Assembly (NCBI GenBank): GCA_964580525.1 | Contig: CAZOKN010000046.1 | Span: 1 to 14,183 of the forward strand | DNA: 14,183 nt | Reading direction: 5' to 3' | From: CAZOKN01 sp964580525 | Lineage (GTDB): Bacteria > Pseudomonadota > Alphaproteobacteria > Rickettsiales > UBA6187 | In this document: piece after piece, positions 6,634-13,819 of the stretch | How positions within the stretch are numbered: position 1 is the first letter of the stretch | Layout: each line of letters starts with the position of its first letter | The notes under the pieces: generated by a model | Databases searched by the model: none | Told to the model about the DNA's origin: nothing | What the model saw: the letters and a program-made list of their open reading frames with translations, nothing else | Program-made: the position numbers and the translations under genes

Positions 6634-7092
6634 CTATTTTATCTGTAGAACATAAATAAGCGAAAACAGCTTTCTTACAGTTTCAAAATCAGCCTTAATT
6701 TTTTCTGAAATTAAATCCTGCAATATCTCAGAACCTTCGTTATGAACTCCACGCCTACCCATATCAATAGCTTCAATTTTTTTTGAATCAGCTGCACTAA
6801 CCGCATCATAATAGCTTTCGCATATTATATGATAGTCACGTATTACCTTTTTCAAGGGCGTAAGAGGAATAGAAACCTTTTCTACTTTCTTATCATCGTT
6901 AATAACGTCCATAACAAATCTATTATCTACAACCTCTATATAAAGGTTAAATGGCCCACTATGACCTTGGCAATGGAAATCATTATTGTTTATAAGATCA
7001 GCTATTGCACGTTCCCTCGCCTGCCTGTTCTTTTCGCTTCTAATTAGCGATTTAGCATCTATTGCAATATCTCTTATAGGATTAATTTGCAT
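6634..7092 (-). CDS. UPF0262 family protein of unknown function
   Basis: A 152-residue soluble protein without signal peptide or membrane segment. It matches the alphaproteobacterial UPF0262 family as I remember it: LTPLKKVIRDYHIICESYYDA (77-97), the strongly conserved IEAIDMGRRGVHNEGS (106-121), and a C-terminal DFETVRKLFSLIYVL (135-149). No enzymatic motif is known to me, and the function is undescribed. The conserved MGRRG-x-HNEG patch suggests a binding surface. The start codon lies two bases after the hisD stop, so translation should be coupled to hisD. In relatives this gene also sits between hisD and infA, often with a low-molecular-weight phosphatase gene that is absent here. The family call is sure; a role is not. 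Confidence 0.88.
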   Translation of the reverse strand: MQINPIRDIAIDAKSLIRSEKNRQARERAIADLINNNDFHCQGHSGPFNLYIEVVDNRFVMDVINDDKKVEKVSIPLTPLKKVIRDYHIICESYYDAVSAADSKKIEAIDMGRRGVHNEGSEILQDLISEKIKADFETVRKLFSLIYVLQIK

Positions 7093-7094
7093 AG

Positions 7095-8393
7095 CTAGGT
7101 TCTTATAGTTATGGATAAAGCATGCGCCGTCAAACCTTCTTCATCCGCTAGTTTTGCAGTTGCACCAACAAGCTTATTGAAAGATTTTTCCGTACATTCT
7201 ATCAAAGACATTCTCTTCAAAAAATCAAACACAGACAGCCCTGATGAAAATCTAGCTGTTCCAGCCGTAGGCAAAACGTGGCTAGGTCCTGCAGTATAAT
7301 CCCCAATCGCTTCAGGAGTGTATCTACCGATAAACACAGCACCAGTATTGTGCACATGATCGGTTATCTTTTGTGCCATCTTTCTATCCAAAGCTAATTC
7401 AAGGTGTTCAGGCGCTATTTTATTAATTAAATCCACAGACTCATCAAAAGATTTCACGATGATTACAGCGCCATTATTTTTCCAGCTTTTTTCAGCAATT
7501 TCCCTACGATCTATTTTCTTCAACAATGCTTCTACAGATTCGACCACGCTGTTAGCAAATTTTTCTTCGTTAGTAATAAGTATAGAGCGTGCATCCGCAT
7601 CATGCTCAGCTTGCGATAATAAGTCAGCCGCTATCCAGTCAGGATTGTTTTTATTATCCGCAACAACCAATATCTCCGATGGCCCGGCAATCATATCTAT
7701 ACCAACAGTACCATAAAAATGCCTTTTTGCTGCAGCAACATAAGCATTACCAGGCCCTACTATTTTATCAACAGAAGGAACTGTTTTTGTACCCGTTGCA
7801 AGAGCAGCAATTGCTTGCGCCCCACCTATTTTATAGATTTCTTTAACACCAGCAATTTTAGCCGCCGCAAGAACAACTGGATTCAGCTTACCTTCAGGAG
7901 CCGGCACAGCCATAACTATATTCTTAACACCAGCAACTCTGGCAGGTATGGCGTTCATTAAAACAGAACTAGGATAGCTAGCCAAACCGCCAGGAACATA
8001 TATCCCGACTTTTTCTATAGATTTCCAAAGATTCCCAAGTCGTACACCTTCCTTATCTTTATAATCTATATCAGATGGCATTTGTTTCTTGTGATATAAT
8101 TCTATGCGGTTAGCCGCTTTTTTTAGCGCAGCTATGGTTTCGTCATCACAATCTTTATATGCTTTTTCAATATCTGCAGATTTTACTCTTAGTTCATTAG
8201 CATGTTTATAGTTTGTGCGATCAAATTTATTTGTGTAGGAAATTAGAGCATCATCGCCATTTTTAATCACATTAGCAGCAATTTCTTCTACAGAAAATAT
8301 AACAGCCTTGCTCATTTCAGCTTTAGTTGCCGAATTAAGGTTTTCAATAAACTCTGGAAAATGCTTGTCTGATGCCTTTATAATTCTAACCAT
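7095..8393 (-). CDS. hisD: Histidinol dehydrogenase
   Basis: Zinc- and NAD-dependent enzyme of the cytosol that oxidises L-histidinol to L-histidine in two steps, the end of the pathway. The 432 residues contain the usual IEKVGIYVPGG-x-A-x-YPSSVLMN block (126-147), the nucleotide-site region KIGGAQAIAALA (188-199) and VDKIVGPGNAYV (208-219). The catalytic pair E329-H330 lies in APEHLEL. Residues matching the zinc ligands are Q261, H264, D365 and H424. Length is normal. It overlaps hisG by 8 bp (ATGGTTAG) with AGAGG about 6 nt before the ATG, and UPF0262 follows after 2 bp. Nothing indicates decay. Confidence 0.97.
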   Translation of the reverse strand: MVRIIKASDKHFPEFIENLNSATKAEMSKAVIFSVEEIAANVIKNGDDALISYTNKFDRTNYKHANELRVKSADIEKAYKDCDDETIAALKKAANRIELYHKKQMPSDIDYKDKEGVRLGNLWKSIEKVGIYVPGGLASYPSSVLMNAIPARVAGVKNIVMAVPAPEGKLNPVVLAAAKIAGVKEIYKIGGAQAIAALATGTKTVPSVDKIVGPGNAYVAAAKRHFYGTVGIDMIAGPSEILVVADNKNNPDWIAADLLSQAEHDADARSILITNEEKFANSVVESVEALLKKIDRREIAEKSWKNNGAVIIVKSFDESVDLINKIAPEHLELALDRKMAQKITDHVHNTGAVFIGRYTPEAIGDYTAGPSHVLPTAGTARFSSGLSVFDFLKRMSLIECTEKSFNKLVGATAKLADEEGLTAHALSITIRT

Positions 8394-9039
8394 TTAAAGC
8401 CTCTTTAAAGCTTTTTATTATTGAATTTATTTCATCAGTGCGGGTTTTGAAAGCAGTTCTATTCACAATCAAGCGTGATGAAACATCTTCTATTTTTTCC
8501 ATTTCCACCAAGCCATTAGATTTTAATGTACTACCCGTTGAAACCAGGTCAACTATACGGCGACACAGCCCCAACTTTGGCGCCAATTCCATTGCACCAT
8601 TAAGCTTTATACATTCTGTCTGAATACCTTTTTTAGCAAAATATTCTTTCGTGATTCTAGGATATTTAGTCGCAACTCTTATATGGCTCCACTGTGAAGG
8701 AGTTTCATTTTCAAACTCCCCTTCCTTCGCTGCTATGGAAAGACGACATTTACCTATTCCTAAATCAAGCGGAACATACACTTCTTCACTGTCAAATTCA
8801 TTGATAACATCGCTACCCACAACACCAATAGCTGCAGCGCCAAAGGCCACAAAAGTCACAACATCAAAGCTTCTAACCCTTATTATATCCAAATATTCAT
8901 TATTAGTACTAAAGCGCAGCTGCCTTGAACTTTCATCAAAAAAGGAGTCCTCAGCCACAATTCCAGCCCTTTTCAGGAGCGGAGAAAGCTCTTCTAATAT
9001 ACGCCCTTTCGGGACAGCTAATATCAACTTATCGGACAT
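8386..9039 (-). CDS. hisG: ATP phosphoribosyltransferase, short form (HisG-S)
   Basis: First enzyme of histidine biosynthesis, joining ATP and PRPP to give phosphoribosyl-ATP. The 217-residue protein begins LILAVPKGRILEEL, carries the conserved GVVGSDVI segment (72-79) and ends its catalytic core with the PRPP-binding loop VDLVSTGSTLKSNGL (163-177). The C-terminal ACT-like regulatory domain of the long form (about 300 aa) is absent, so by family knowledge it should need the HisRS-like subunit HisZ for activity and feedback control. No hisZ is adjacent: the upstream gene on this strand is the Xre regulator, beyond a terminator. Transcription must therefore start between 9040 and 9112. A TATTAT hexamer is present there, but no convincing -35 partner. 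Confidence 0.96.
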   Translation of the reverse strand: MSDKLILAVPKGRILEELSPLLKRAGIVAEDSFFDESSRQLRFSTNNEYLDIIRVRSFDVVTFVAFGAAAIGVVGSDVINEFDSEEVYVPLDLGIGKCRLSIAAKEGEFENETPSQWSHIRVATKYPRITKEYFAKKGIQTECIKLNGAMELAPKLGLCRRIVDLVSTGSTLKSNGLVEMEKIEDVSSRLIVNRTAFKTRTDEINSIIKSFKEALNG

Positions 9040-9112
9040 TACAATTCATCTACTAATTGGGTAAATGGCGAGGATAATAGCGATTTATTATGAAAATGAA
9101 AGTAATATCAAT

Positions 9113-9161
9113 AAAAAAACCCCTAAAGTGGTACAAAATCCACTAAATAGGGGGCTTTTTT
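9113..9161 (-). terminator. Strong intrinsic terminator of the Xre regulator gene
   Basis: On the minus strand CCCCTA (9153-9148) pairs with TAGGGG (9125-9120), and the inner AGTGG (9144-9140) pairs with CCACT (9131-9127) around an 8-nt loop. Seven T (9119-9113) follow. The mirrored six T on the plus strand (9156-9161) would allow some function in the other direction. It separates the miaB-to-regulator block from hisG. Confidence 0.9.
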
Positions 9162-9168
9162 GAATCAA

Positions 9169-9636
9169 CTAAGCTGTTACGGCTTTTTTTTCTTTTACAG
9201 TTTTTTTTACTTCAATTTCTTCATCATCCAAAGAAGCACGTGAAGAAGATAGAGACTTTATCAAAGAAAGAATTTTTTTACGCACATGTAAATCTTTTAT
9301 ATCGTAGTAAGAACGAATAAGGGTAAGAACTTCCTTATTATTAGTAGAGCCATGTTCAAAACTTAAAGCTTCTTCGGCAAAACCACTATTCCCAGATAAT
9401 TTATCTGCATTATTTGCGCTGAAATCTTCAAAAAAGTAAGAAACTCCAACTCCGAGTATACAAGCAAATTCATACAACCGGCTTGATCCAATCCTGTTCA
9501 ACCCACGTTCATACTTCTGTACTTGCTGAAACGTTATCCCAACTGCTTCGCCAATTTCTTCTTGGCTTAAGCCAAGAATTGTGCGTCTTGATCTTAGGCG
9601 ACGGCCTACGTGAATGTCTACTGGATGCGGTTCCAT
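9169..9636 (-). CDS. Xre/Cro-type transcriptional regulator (PraR/PhrR-like)
   Basis: DNA-binding protein of 155 residues from the ATG at 9636. An Xre helix-turn-helix covers about residues 7-65. LSQEEIGEAVGITFQQVQKYE (23-43) contains the two helices, and NRIGSSRLYEFACILGV matches the family in which the domain is followed by an SYFFED sequence. The C-terminal third is charged and low in complexity, ending in a lysine-rich tail. Regulators of this type lie beside lnt in many Alphaproteobacteria; in rhizobia they are called PhrR or PraR (pH response, quorum-sensing and adhesion control). The specific role here is not known. The frame is open to a TTG at 9750, but the 38 extra residues are not family-like and would overlap the promoter, so I chose the ATG, which has AGGAT about 12 nt upstream. 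A strong terminator follows. Confidence 0.88.
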   Translation of the reverse strand: MEPHPVDIHVGRRLRSRRTILGLSQEEIGEAVGITFQQVQKYERGLNRIGSSRLYEFACILGVGVSYFFEDFSANNADKLSGNSGFAEEALSFEHGSTNNKEVLTLIRSYYDIKDLHVRKKILSLIKSLSSSRASLDDEEIEVKKTVKEKKAVTA

Positions 9637-9670
9637 ATATATCTTATAATCCTGATTAATATAAACGTTA

Positions 9671-9705
9671 AAGTAGTATGAACTAACTTCTATATAGTAG
9701 ACTAT
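9671..9705 (-). promoter_or_regulatory. Two dyads upstream of the regulator gene, possible autoregulatory operators
   Basis: ATAGT-AG-ACTAT (9694-9705) is a perfect inverted repeat that covers the likely -10 box. AAGTAGT-ATGA-ACT(A)ACTT (9671-9689) is a second, imperfect dyad whose centre is about 20 bp downstream, close to two helical turns. Both share the AGT...ACT half-sites. Binding by the downstream Xre protein would repress its own promoter. The repeats are seen; the binding is inferred. Confidence 0.4.
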
Positions 9706-9723
9706 CTCCACAAAGTTGAGCAA
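9694..9723 (-). promoter_or_regulatory. Candidate promoter of the Xre regulator gene
   Basis: On the minus strand TTGCTC (9723-9718) and TACTAT (9699-9694) are separated by 18 bp. Each matches four of six consensus bases. The transcript would carry a leader of about 50 nt. Confidence 0.4.
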
Positions 9724-9741
9724 GAAAATATTTGCACTACC

Positions 9742-9777
9742 GCCTGACAAGGCACAAAAATGAAGGGATTACACCCT
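9742..9777 (-). terminator. Two small hairpins after lnt, weak terminator candidate
   Basis: Reading the minus strand from the lnt stop, AGGG-TGTAAT-CCCT (9777-9764) is followed by TTCATTTTT. Then comes GCCT-TGTC-AGGC (9753-9742). Each stem has only four pairs, so partial termination at best is expected between lnt and the regulator. Confidence 0.3.
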
Positions 9778-9808
9778 ATAACATAATGAAATACAAAAAT
9801 AAATTAAT

Positions 9809-11350
9809 CTATTTTTTCTGAATAAAATTTAATAGAATAGGAGTAAGCGAAGCAACAATAACGAGAAAAAGTAACAAATTTCCATATTTACTATAAATAG
9901 TCCCATCTGCTAAATTCTTTGGAACAGATGAATCTATTATAGCAGACTCCTCAAGCGGCGCTTTTTTTACGACACGACCATAAGGATCTATTAAACCTGA
10001 AATACCAGTATTAGCTGACCTTATAAGAGAAACTCCCTCTTCAACAGCACGCAACCTTACAATCTCAAAATGTTGGTAAGGACCTGAACTTTTACCATAC
10101 CATCCATCGTTGGTAACATTAATCATAAGTTCTGGCCTATCTTTTTCATCAGCCACCGCGCCAGGAAAGATTGCTTCATAGCATATAAGCGGGCTGAATT
10201 TAGGGAAATTGGGTATAGATAAAGTTTTCACACCATCTCCGCTCTCAAAGTCGCCTTGACCTTGCGTTATTTTTTCTATTGGCAAAATCCCTCTTAGCGG
10301 CACATATTCGCCAAAAGGCACAAGATGATGCTTGTCATAAACTGCTGCTATATGACCTTTATTATCAATGGCATGCAAAGAATTCCATGCCTTTTCTACA
10401 AATCCACTCTCAGAAACCTGGGCTCTTATCGAGCCAGTAATGATAGCCCCACCCTTAGGCACAACATGTTTTATTATATCTAACAATTCAGAATTTTCTT
10501 CTATGTAAAACGGAAGTGCACTTTCCGGCCAAATAACATGTGTTATTTTGTCAAATCCTTCACTATACGTCATGTTTAAATGCTTCTGGACTATCATACT
10601 GCGCTTATCCATATCCCATTTGTTATCCTGGGCAATATTTGGCTGAATAATTCTTACCATTACATTTGGAAAATCTTTAATTTCCGCAGTTTGCAGACGA
10701 TAAAAACCACCAACCCATATGATAACTAACAAAGCGAATGATATAGAAATTGGGTAGAAATTCTTTTTACCATTAGAAAAAAACAAAGTTGCAGGCATAG
10801 AAAAAGCAAGAATAGTAAAAAAGGTAAGACCCCATACACCAAACACACTAGCTAGCTGCAGCATACTATCTGAAATAACCCAAATATAACCAACCAAATT
10901 CCATGGGAAGCCTGTAAAAAGATACCCTCTGACAAATTCAATAATAGTCCACAATACTGTGAATATAATCACTCTTCTATAACCGCTTTGCGGCACCAAA
11001 AAGGTTAACCAGGAAACTATCGCTGTATAAAAAGCAAGCACTACCGGAATTCCCAAAATAGCGAATGGCATCAACCACCAGAACTTTTCAAAATCTGTTA
11101 GAAGAGCAAAAGATATCCAGTATAACCCCGTGGTAAAATGACCAAGACCAAACCACCAACCCAGCCAAAAAGCTTGTTTTTTATTTTGACAGAATTCGAT
11201 TTGTATTAAGTGTAAGGTAAAACCCACTATCGCAAATGGCACTATATATATTGGTGGAAATGCTAGAGTTACACAAACCCCAACAAAAAAAGACAAGAAG
11301 TAACGCTTCTTGCCCTGAGAGATTTGTACTAAGGATATAATTTTATTCAT
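9809..11350 (-). CDS. lnt: Apolipoprotein N-acyltransferase
   Basis: Inner-membrane enzyme that transfers an acyl chain from phospholipid to the N-terminal cysteine of lipoproteins, the last step of lipoprotein maturation. The 513 residues begin with six to eight hydrophobic segments (to about residue 215), followed by a periplasmic nitrilase-like domain (about 230-480) and a final membrane helix at about 490-507. The catalytic triad is readable: E276 in WPESALP, K340 in YDKHHLVPFGEYVP and C390 in PLICYEAIFPG. The NVTNDGWYG motif (411-419) is also present. Length is close to E. coli Lnt (512). The ATG lies in the end of corC (8-bp overlap, ATGAATAA). In rhizobia the homologue is known as actA, linked to acid tolerance and found near phrR, which fits the regulator downstream. 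Confidence 0.97.
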   Translation of the reverse strand: MNKIISLVQISQGKKRYFLSFFVGVCVTLAFPPIYIVPFAIVGFTLHLIQIEFCQNKKQAFWLGWWFGLGHFTTGLYWISFALLTDFEKFWWLMPFAILGIPVVLAFYTAIVSWLTFLVPQSGYRRVIIFTVLWTIIEFVRGYLFTGFPWNLVGYIWVISDSMLQLASVFGVWGLTFFTILAFSMPATLFFSNGKKNFYPISISFALLVIIWVGGFYRLQTAEIKDFPNVMVRIIQPNIAQDNKWDMDKRSMIVQKHLNMTYSEGFDKITHVIWPESALPFYIEENSELLDIIKHVVPKGGAIITGSIRAQVSESGFVEKAWNSLHAIDNKGHIAAVYDKHHLVPFGEYVPLRGILPIEKITQGQGDFESGDGVKTLSIPNFPKFSPLICYEAIFPGAVADEKDRPELMINVTNDGWYGKSSGPYQHFEIVRLRAVEEGVSLIRSANTGISGLIDPYGRVVKKAPLEESAIIDSSVPKNLADGTIYSKYGNLLLFLVIVASLTPILLNFIQKK

Positions 11351-12254
11351 TAACGCTTTTCTTAACTAAGATTTTTTTAACTCTTCTAGGATCTGCTTCT
11401 ATTATTTCGAAAGCTATGCCGGAAGGATGGACAGCAACTTCTCCCTTTTCAGGAATTCTTCCAAGCATAAAAAATATCAAACCACCAACCGTATCAAAAT
11501 CTTCTGATTCATCATCGGATTTTAGTTTTATATTAAGCTTCTTTTCAAGCTCTTTTATAGGCAATCGTGCTTTTATTTCAAACGTAGCATTATCGATAGG
11601 ATTAATTTCATGTATACCGCTACTATCATGTTCGTCTTCAATCTCGCCAACGATCTCCTCAACCAGATCTTCAAGTGTAACAAGGCCATCAGTTCCACCA
11701 TATTCATCCAGAACCAATGCAATATGTACACGCTTTGAACGCATTTTTGCCAGCAAATCAATAACCTTCATTGATGGAGGAACATAAAGAATTTCGCGCA
11801 GAATTTTTCTAACCTCAAAATTACTATCCATTCCCATAATTGGTATAAGATCTTTTATGTGAACAAAGCCTATTATATGGTCTAAAGACTCATGAAATAC
11901 AGGAATTCTGGTATGTTCTTTATCAGTTATCACTCTTTTAAGTTCGGGCAAAGTTATATTATCCTCTATAGCAACAATATCCATGCGCGGAATCATCACG
12001 TCACGAATTGTAACGTCGCTTATATTAAGGACATTGCTTACAATGCTGCGCTCTTCCGAACCAATTCTCTTACCTTCTTGATCGTGTTCTTCTATAAGGC
12101 TGGCAAGTTCGGCACCCAAAGAACTATTTTTGCGGGAAAATATTTTTGATATTTTTTTGAAAAAAGGGCGACTCTCGGCGCCACCAGGGTCATCTTCGCT
12201 AGTCTGTTCCATAGTTTTTTTTGTCTTCTGTTCTATAATTTTCTTTTTCTTCAT
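11343..12254 (-). CDS. corC: CBS-domain protein of the CorC/TlyC (hemolysin-like) family
   Basis: A 303-residue protein without membrane segments. After a charged, lysine-rich N-terminus (1-45), it has a pair of CBS domains (about 83-140 and 150-207), linked by DVMIPRMDIVAIE (85-97) and LDEYGGTDGLVTLEDLVEEIVGEIEDEHD-type sequence (182-210), then a CorC_HlyC/transporter-associated domain (about 220-298). CBS pairs bind adenine nucleotides. Members are linked to magnesium or cobalt efflux (CorC) or annotated as hemolysin TlyC; which applies here cannot be told. The form lacks the DUF21 membrane domain of its longer relatives. The ATG at 12254 has no clear ribosome-binding site; a second ATG at 12212 (residue 15) is an alternative that would remove the lysine-rich start. 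It is 36 bp after ybeY and overlaps lnt by 8 bp. Confidence 0.9.
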   Translation of the reverse strand: MKKKKIIEQKTKKTMEQTSEDDPGGAESRPFFKKISKIFSRKNSSLGAELASLIEEHDQEGKRIGSEERSIVSNVLNISDVTIRDVMIPRMDIVAIEDNITLPELKRVITDKEHTRIPVFHESLDHIIGFVHIKDLIPIMGMDSNFEVRKILREILYVPPSMKVIDLLAKMRSKRVHIALVLDEYGGTDGLVTLEDLVEEIVGEIEDEHDSSGIHEINPIDNATFEIKARLPIKELEKKLNIKLKSDDESEDFDTVGGLIFFMLGRIPEKGEVAVHPSGIAFEIIEADPRRVKKILVKKSVNE

Positions 12255-12290
12255 GTGGTTAGTATATATAAAAATGCTGGGATTTGCAAA

Positions 12291-12803
12291 TTAAGAGTAA
12301 GGATTTTCTATACCCATTTCAGTTAACAGGCTTATTTCAAGGCTTTCCATAGCTTCTGCTTGATTTTCTTCAATATGGTCATAACCAAGCAAATGCAGAG
12401 TACCATGAATTACCAAATGACGTAAATGATCCATAAACTCTTTATTTTGTTCAGCAGCCTCGCATTTAATGGTTTCCAGAGCTAAGATTATATCCCCAAG
12501 CACGATATAATCTTCAATATCTTCATAATTTCCAGCCTGAAACTCATTAGAGGGAAAAGAAAGAACGTTAGTAGGCTTTTCTTTTGAGCGATAATTAGTA
12601 TTAAGCTCTTTGATAAATTCATCGCTTGTTAGAAGGATAGATACCTCTATCGAGTCAGTATTTTCATTTATACTGGTTTTTTGAATTGCCTTAATGCAGC
12701 AATCTTTAACTACAGAAAAAAGACCAGCTCCCTCATTCTCCCAATCAGAATGATTACAACTTATATCTATCTCAATATCGGCTTTATGTTTAGTGTTTTT
12801 CAA
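12291..12803 (-). CDS. ybeY: Endoribonuclease YbeY
   Basis: Zinc-dependent RNase involved in 16S rRNA 3' maturation and ribosome quality control. The 170-residue protein shows NTNYRSKEKPTNVLSFPSNE (68-87), LGDIILALETI (102-112) and the metal-binding signature H133-G-T-L-H137-L-L-G-Y-D-H143 that defines the family. The start codon is TTG, 6 bp after the phoH stop. No ATG occurs nearby in frame and only a weak purine stretch (AGAGA) precedes it, so translation is probably coupled to phoH. The phoH-ybeY-corC-lnt order is standard in Proteobacteria. Confidence 0.96.
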   Translation of the reverse strand: MKNTKHKADIEIDISCNHSDWENEGAGLFSVVKDCCIKAIQKTSINENTDSIEVSILLTSDEFIKELNTNYRSKEKPTNVLSFPSNEFQAGNYEDIEDYIVLGDIILALETIKCEAAEQNKEFMDHLRHLVIHGTLHLLGYDHIEENQAEAMESLEISLLTEMGIENPYS

Positions 12804-12809
12804 GAATCT

Positions 12810-13772
12810 CTAGTCTCTATATGCCTGAACTATTTTACCAACGAGTGAGTGCCTCACTATATCTTTTTCATCAAAATGAATATGTCCGATTTCCGGTATG
12901 TTACGTAACCTGTTTAGTGCGTCATCAAGGCCAGATTGTGTGCTTCCCGGCAAGTCTATTTGCGATAAGTCGCCATTTATAATCATACGGGAATTTTCGC
13001 CCATTCTAGTCAAAAACATTTTCATCTGGCCAGCAGTAGCATTTTGAGCTTCATCAAGAATGATAAAAGCATCTCTCAAAGTTCTACCACGCATAAATGC
13101 TAGAGGTGCAATTTCTATTATACGCGACTCTATGGCTTTCTGAACTTTTTCAGCCGGCAACATATCATATAATGCATCATATAAAGGCTGCATATAAGGA
13201 TCAACCTTCTCTTTCATATCACCAGGTAGAAATCCAATTTTTTCGCCAGCTTCAACAGCTGGCCGCACAAGAACAATACGCTCTACTTTATGATTAAGCA
13301 TCATTGAAACAGCTACAGCTACAGCCAAATAAGTTTTTCCTGTTCCTGCAGGTCCAGTTGCAAAAACCATCTCTTTGCTAAACAATTCTTTTAAATAAGT
13401 CTTTTGGTGTAATGAATATGGAGTTATATGTTTTTTCATCGTTTTAATAACGATTTCTTCATCAAACAAAGCATTATGCTTAGGCTTTGCTTGTTGTTTT
13501 ACACTGGCATCAGAACTCATACGAAGGGCTGCATCTACATCGCTCATATCTATATCTCTTCCTTTTTCTAGTTTGTGATACAATGATTCGAGGATTTTTT
13601 GGGCAAGGGATATTTTTTTACTATCACCAGATATAACAACAACATTGCCACGACAAGAAGCAGTTACACCTAATTTTTCTTCAATTTTCAGGAGATGTCT
13701 ATCATTTTCGCCGAATAGCGCCGTGAGTAACAAATTGTTATCGAAAGAAACATATATGGATTTTTTTTTCAA
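12810..13772 (-). CDS. phoH: PhoH-like ATPase (PhoL/YbeZ)
   Basis: Cytosolic P-loop ATPase of the PhoH family. The E. coli homologue YbeZ partners with YbeY and probably acts in RNA metabolism. The 320 residues have an N-terminal KH-like RNA-binding region (about 5-70, with GNVVVISGD) and a P-loop domain with Walker A GPAGTGKT (140-147), the family block RPAVEAGEKIGFLPGD (170-185), Walker B FIILDEAQN (236-244), and NGDLSQIDLPG (266-276). The best in-frame start is TTG at 13772, followed directly by nine A. AGGAGG is 14 nt from that TTG but 8 nt from an in-frame ATT at 13778, and a TAG codon just upstream excludes earlier starts. A hairpin overlaps the Shine-Dalgarno. It is separated from miaB by 108 bp. 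Confidence 0.95.
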   Translation of the reverse strand: MKKKSIYVSFDNNLLLTALFGENDRHLLKIEEKLGVTASCRGNVVVISGDSKKISLAQKILESLYHKLEKGRDIDMSDVDAALRMSSDASVKQQAKPKHNALFDEEIVIKTMKKHITPYSLHQKTYLKELFSKEMVFATGPAGTGKTYLAVAVAVSMMLNHKVERIVLVRPAVEAGEKIGFLPGDMKEKVDPYMQPLYDALYDMLPAEKVQKAIESRIIEIAPLAFMRGRTLRDAFIILDEAQNATAGQMKMFLTRMGENSRMIINGDLSQIDLPGSTQSGLDDALNRLRNIPEIGHIHFDEKDIVRHSLVGKIVQAYRD

Positions 13773-13789
13773 CGTAATCTAGCTACCCT

Positions 13790-13815
13790 CCTATGGTACG
13801 ACTTTATACCATAGG
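13790..13815 (-). promoter_or_regulatory. Perfect 9-bp inverted repeat in the phoH leader
   Basis: CCTATGGTA (13790-13798), an 8-nt loop, and TACCATAGG (13807-13815) pair perfectly. In the phoH transcript the 3' arm ends in AGG, the first half of the AGGAGG Shine-Dalgarno (13792-13787), so folding would partly hide it. There is no T-run after it, so it is not a terminator for miaB. A DNA operator at the transcription start is the alternative reading. Confidence 0.6.
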
Positions 13816-13819
13816 TTTC

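Noticed and set aside
7459..7961. Several plus-strand open frames inside hisD
   Set aside because: They are antisense shadows of a complete, motif-bearing hisD. Their compositions are low in complexity and two of them overlap each other.
8651..9064. Plus-strand open frame of 137 codons across hisG
   Set aside because: It is antisense to hisG, whose catalytic motifs are intact; the long frame is a by-product of the codon pattern of hisG.
9637..9750. N-terminal extension of the Xre regulator to a TTG at 9750 (193 aa)
   Set aside because: The extra 38 residues do not resemble the family, begin at a TTG with no clear ribosome-binding site, and would run through the candidate promoter and dyads. 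The ATG at 9636 matches the usual N-terminus.
11416..11787. Serine-rich plus-strand open frame inside corC
   Set aside because: The serine-rich composition arises from reading acidic/glycine-rich CBS-domain codons on the opposite strand.
13790..13815. Intrinsic terminator of miaB
   Set aside because: The stem is strong, but no T-run follows on the minus strand. What follows is a Shine-Dalgarno sequence and the phoH start, so a leader structure or operator fits better.
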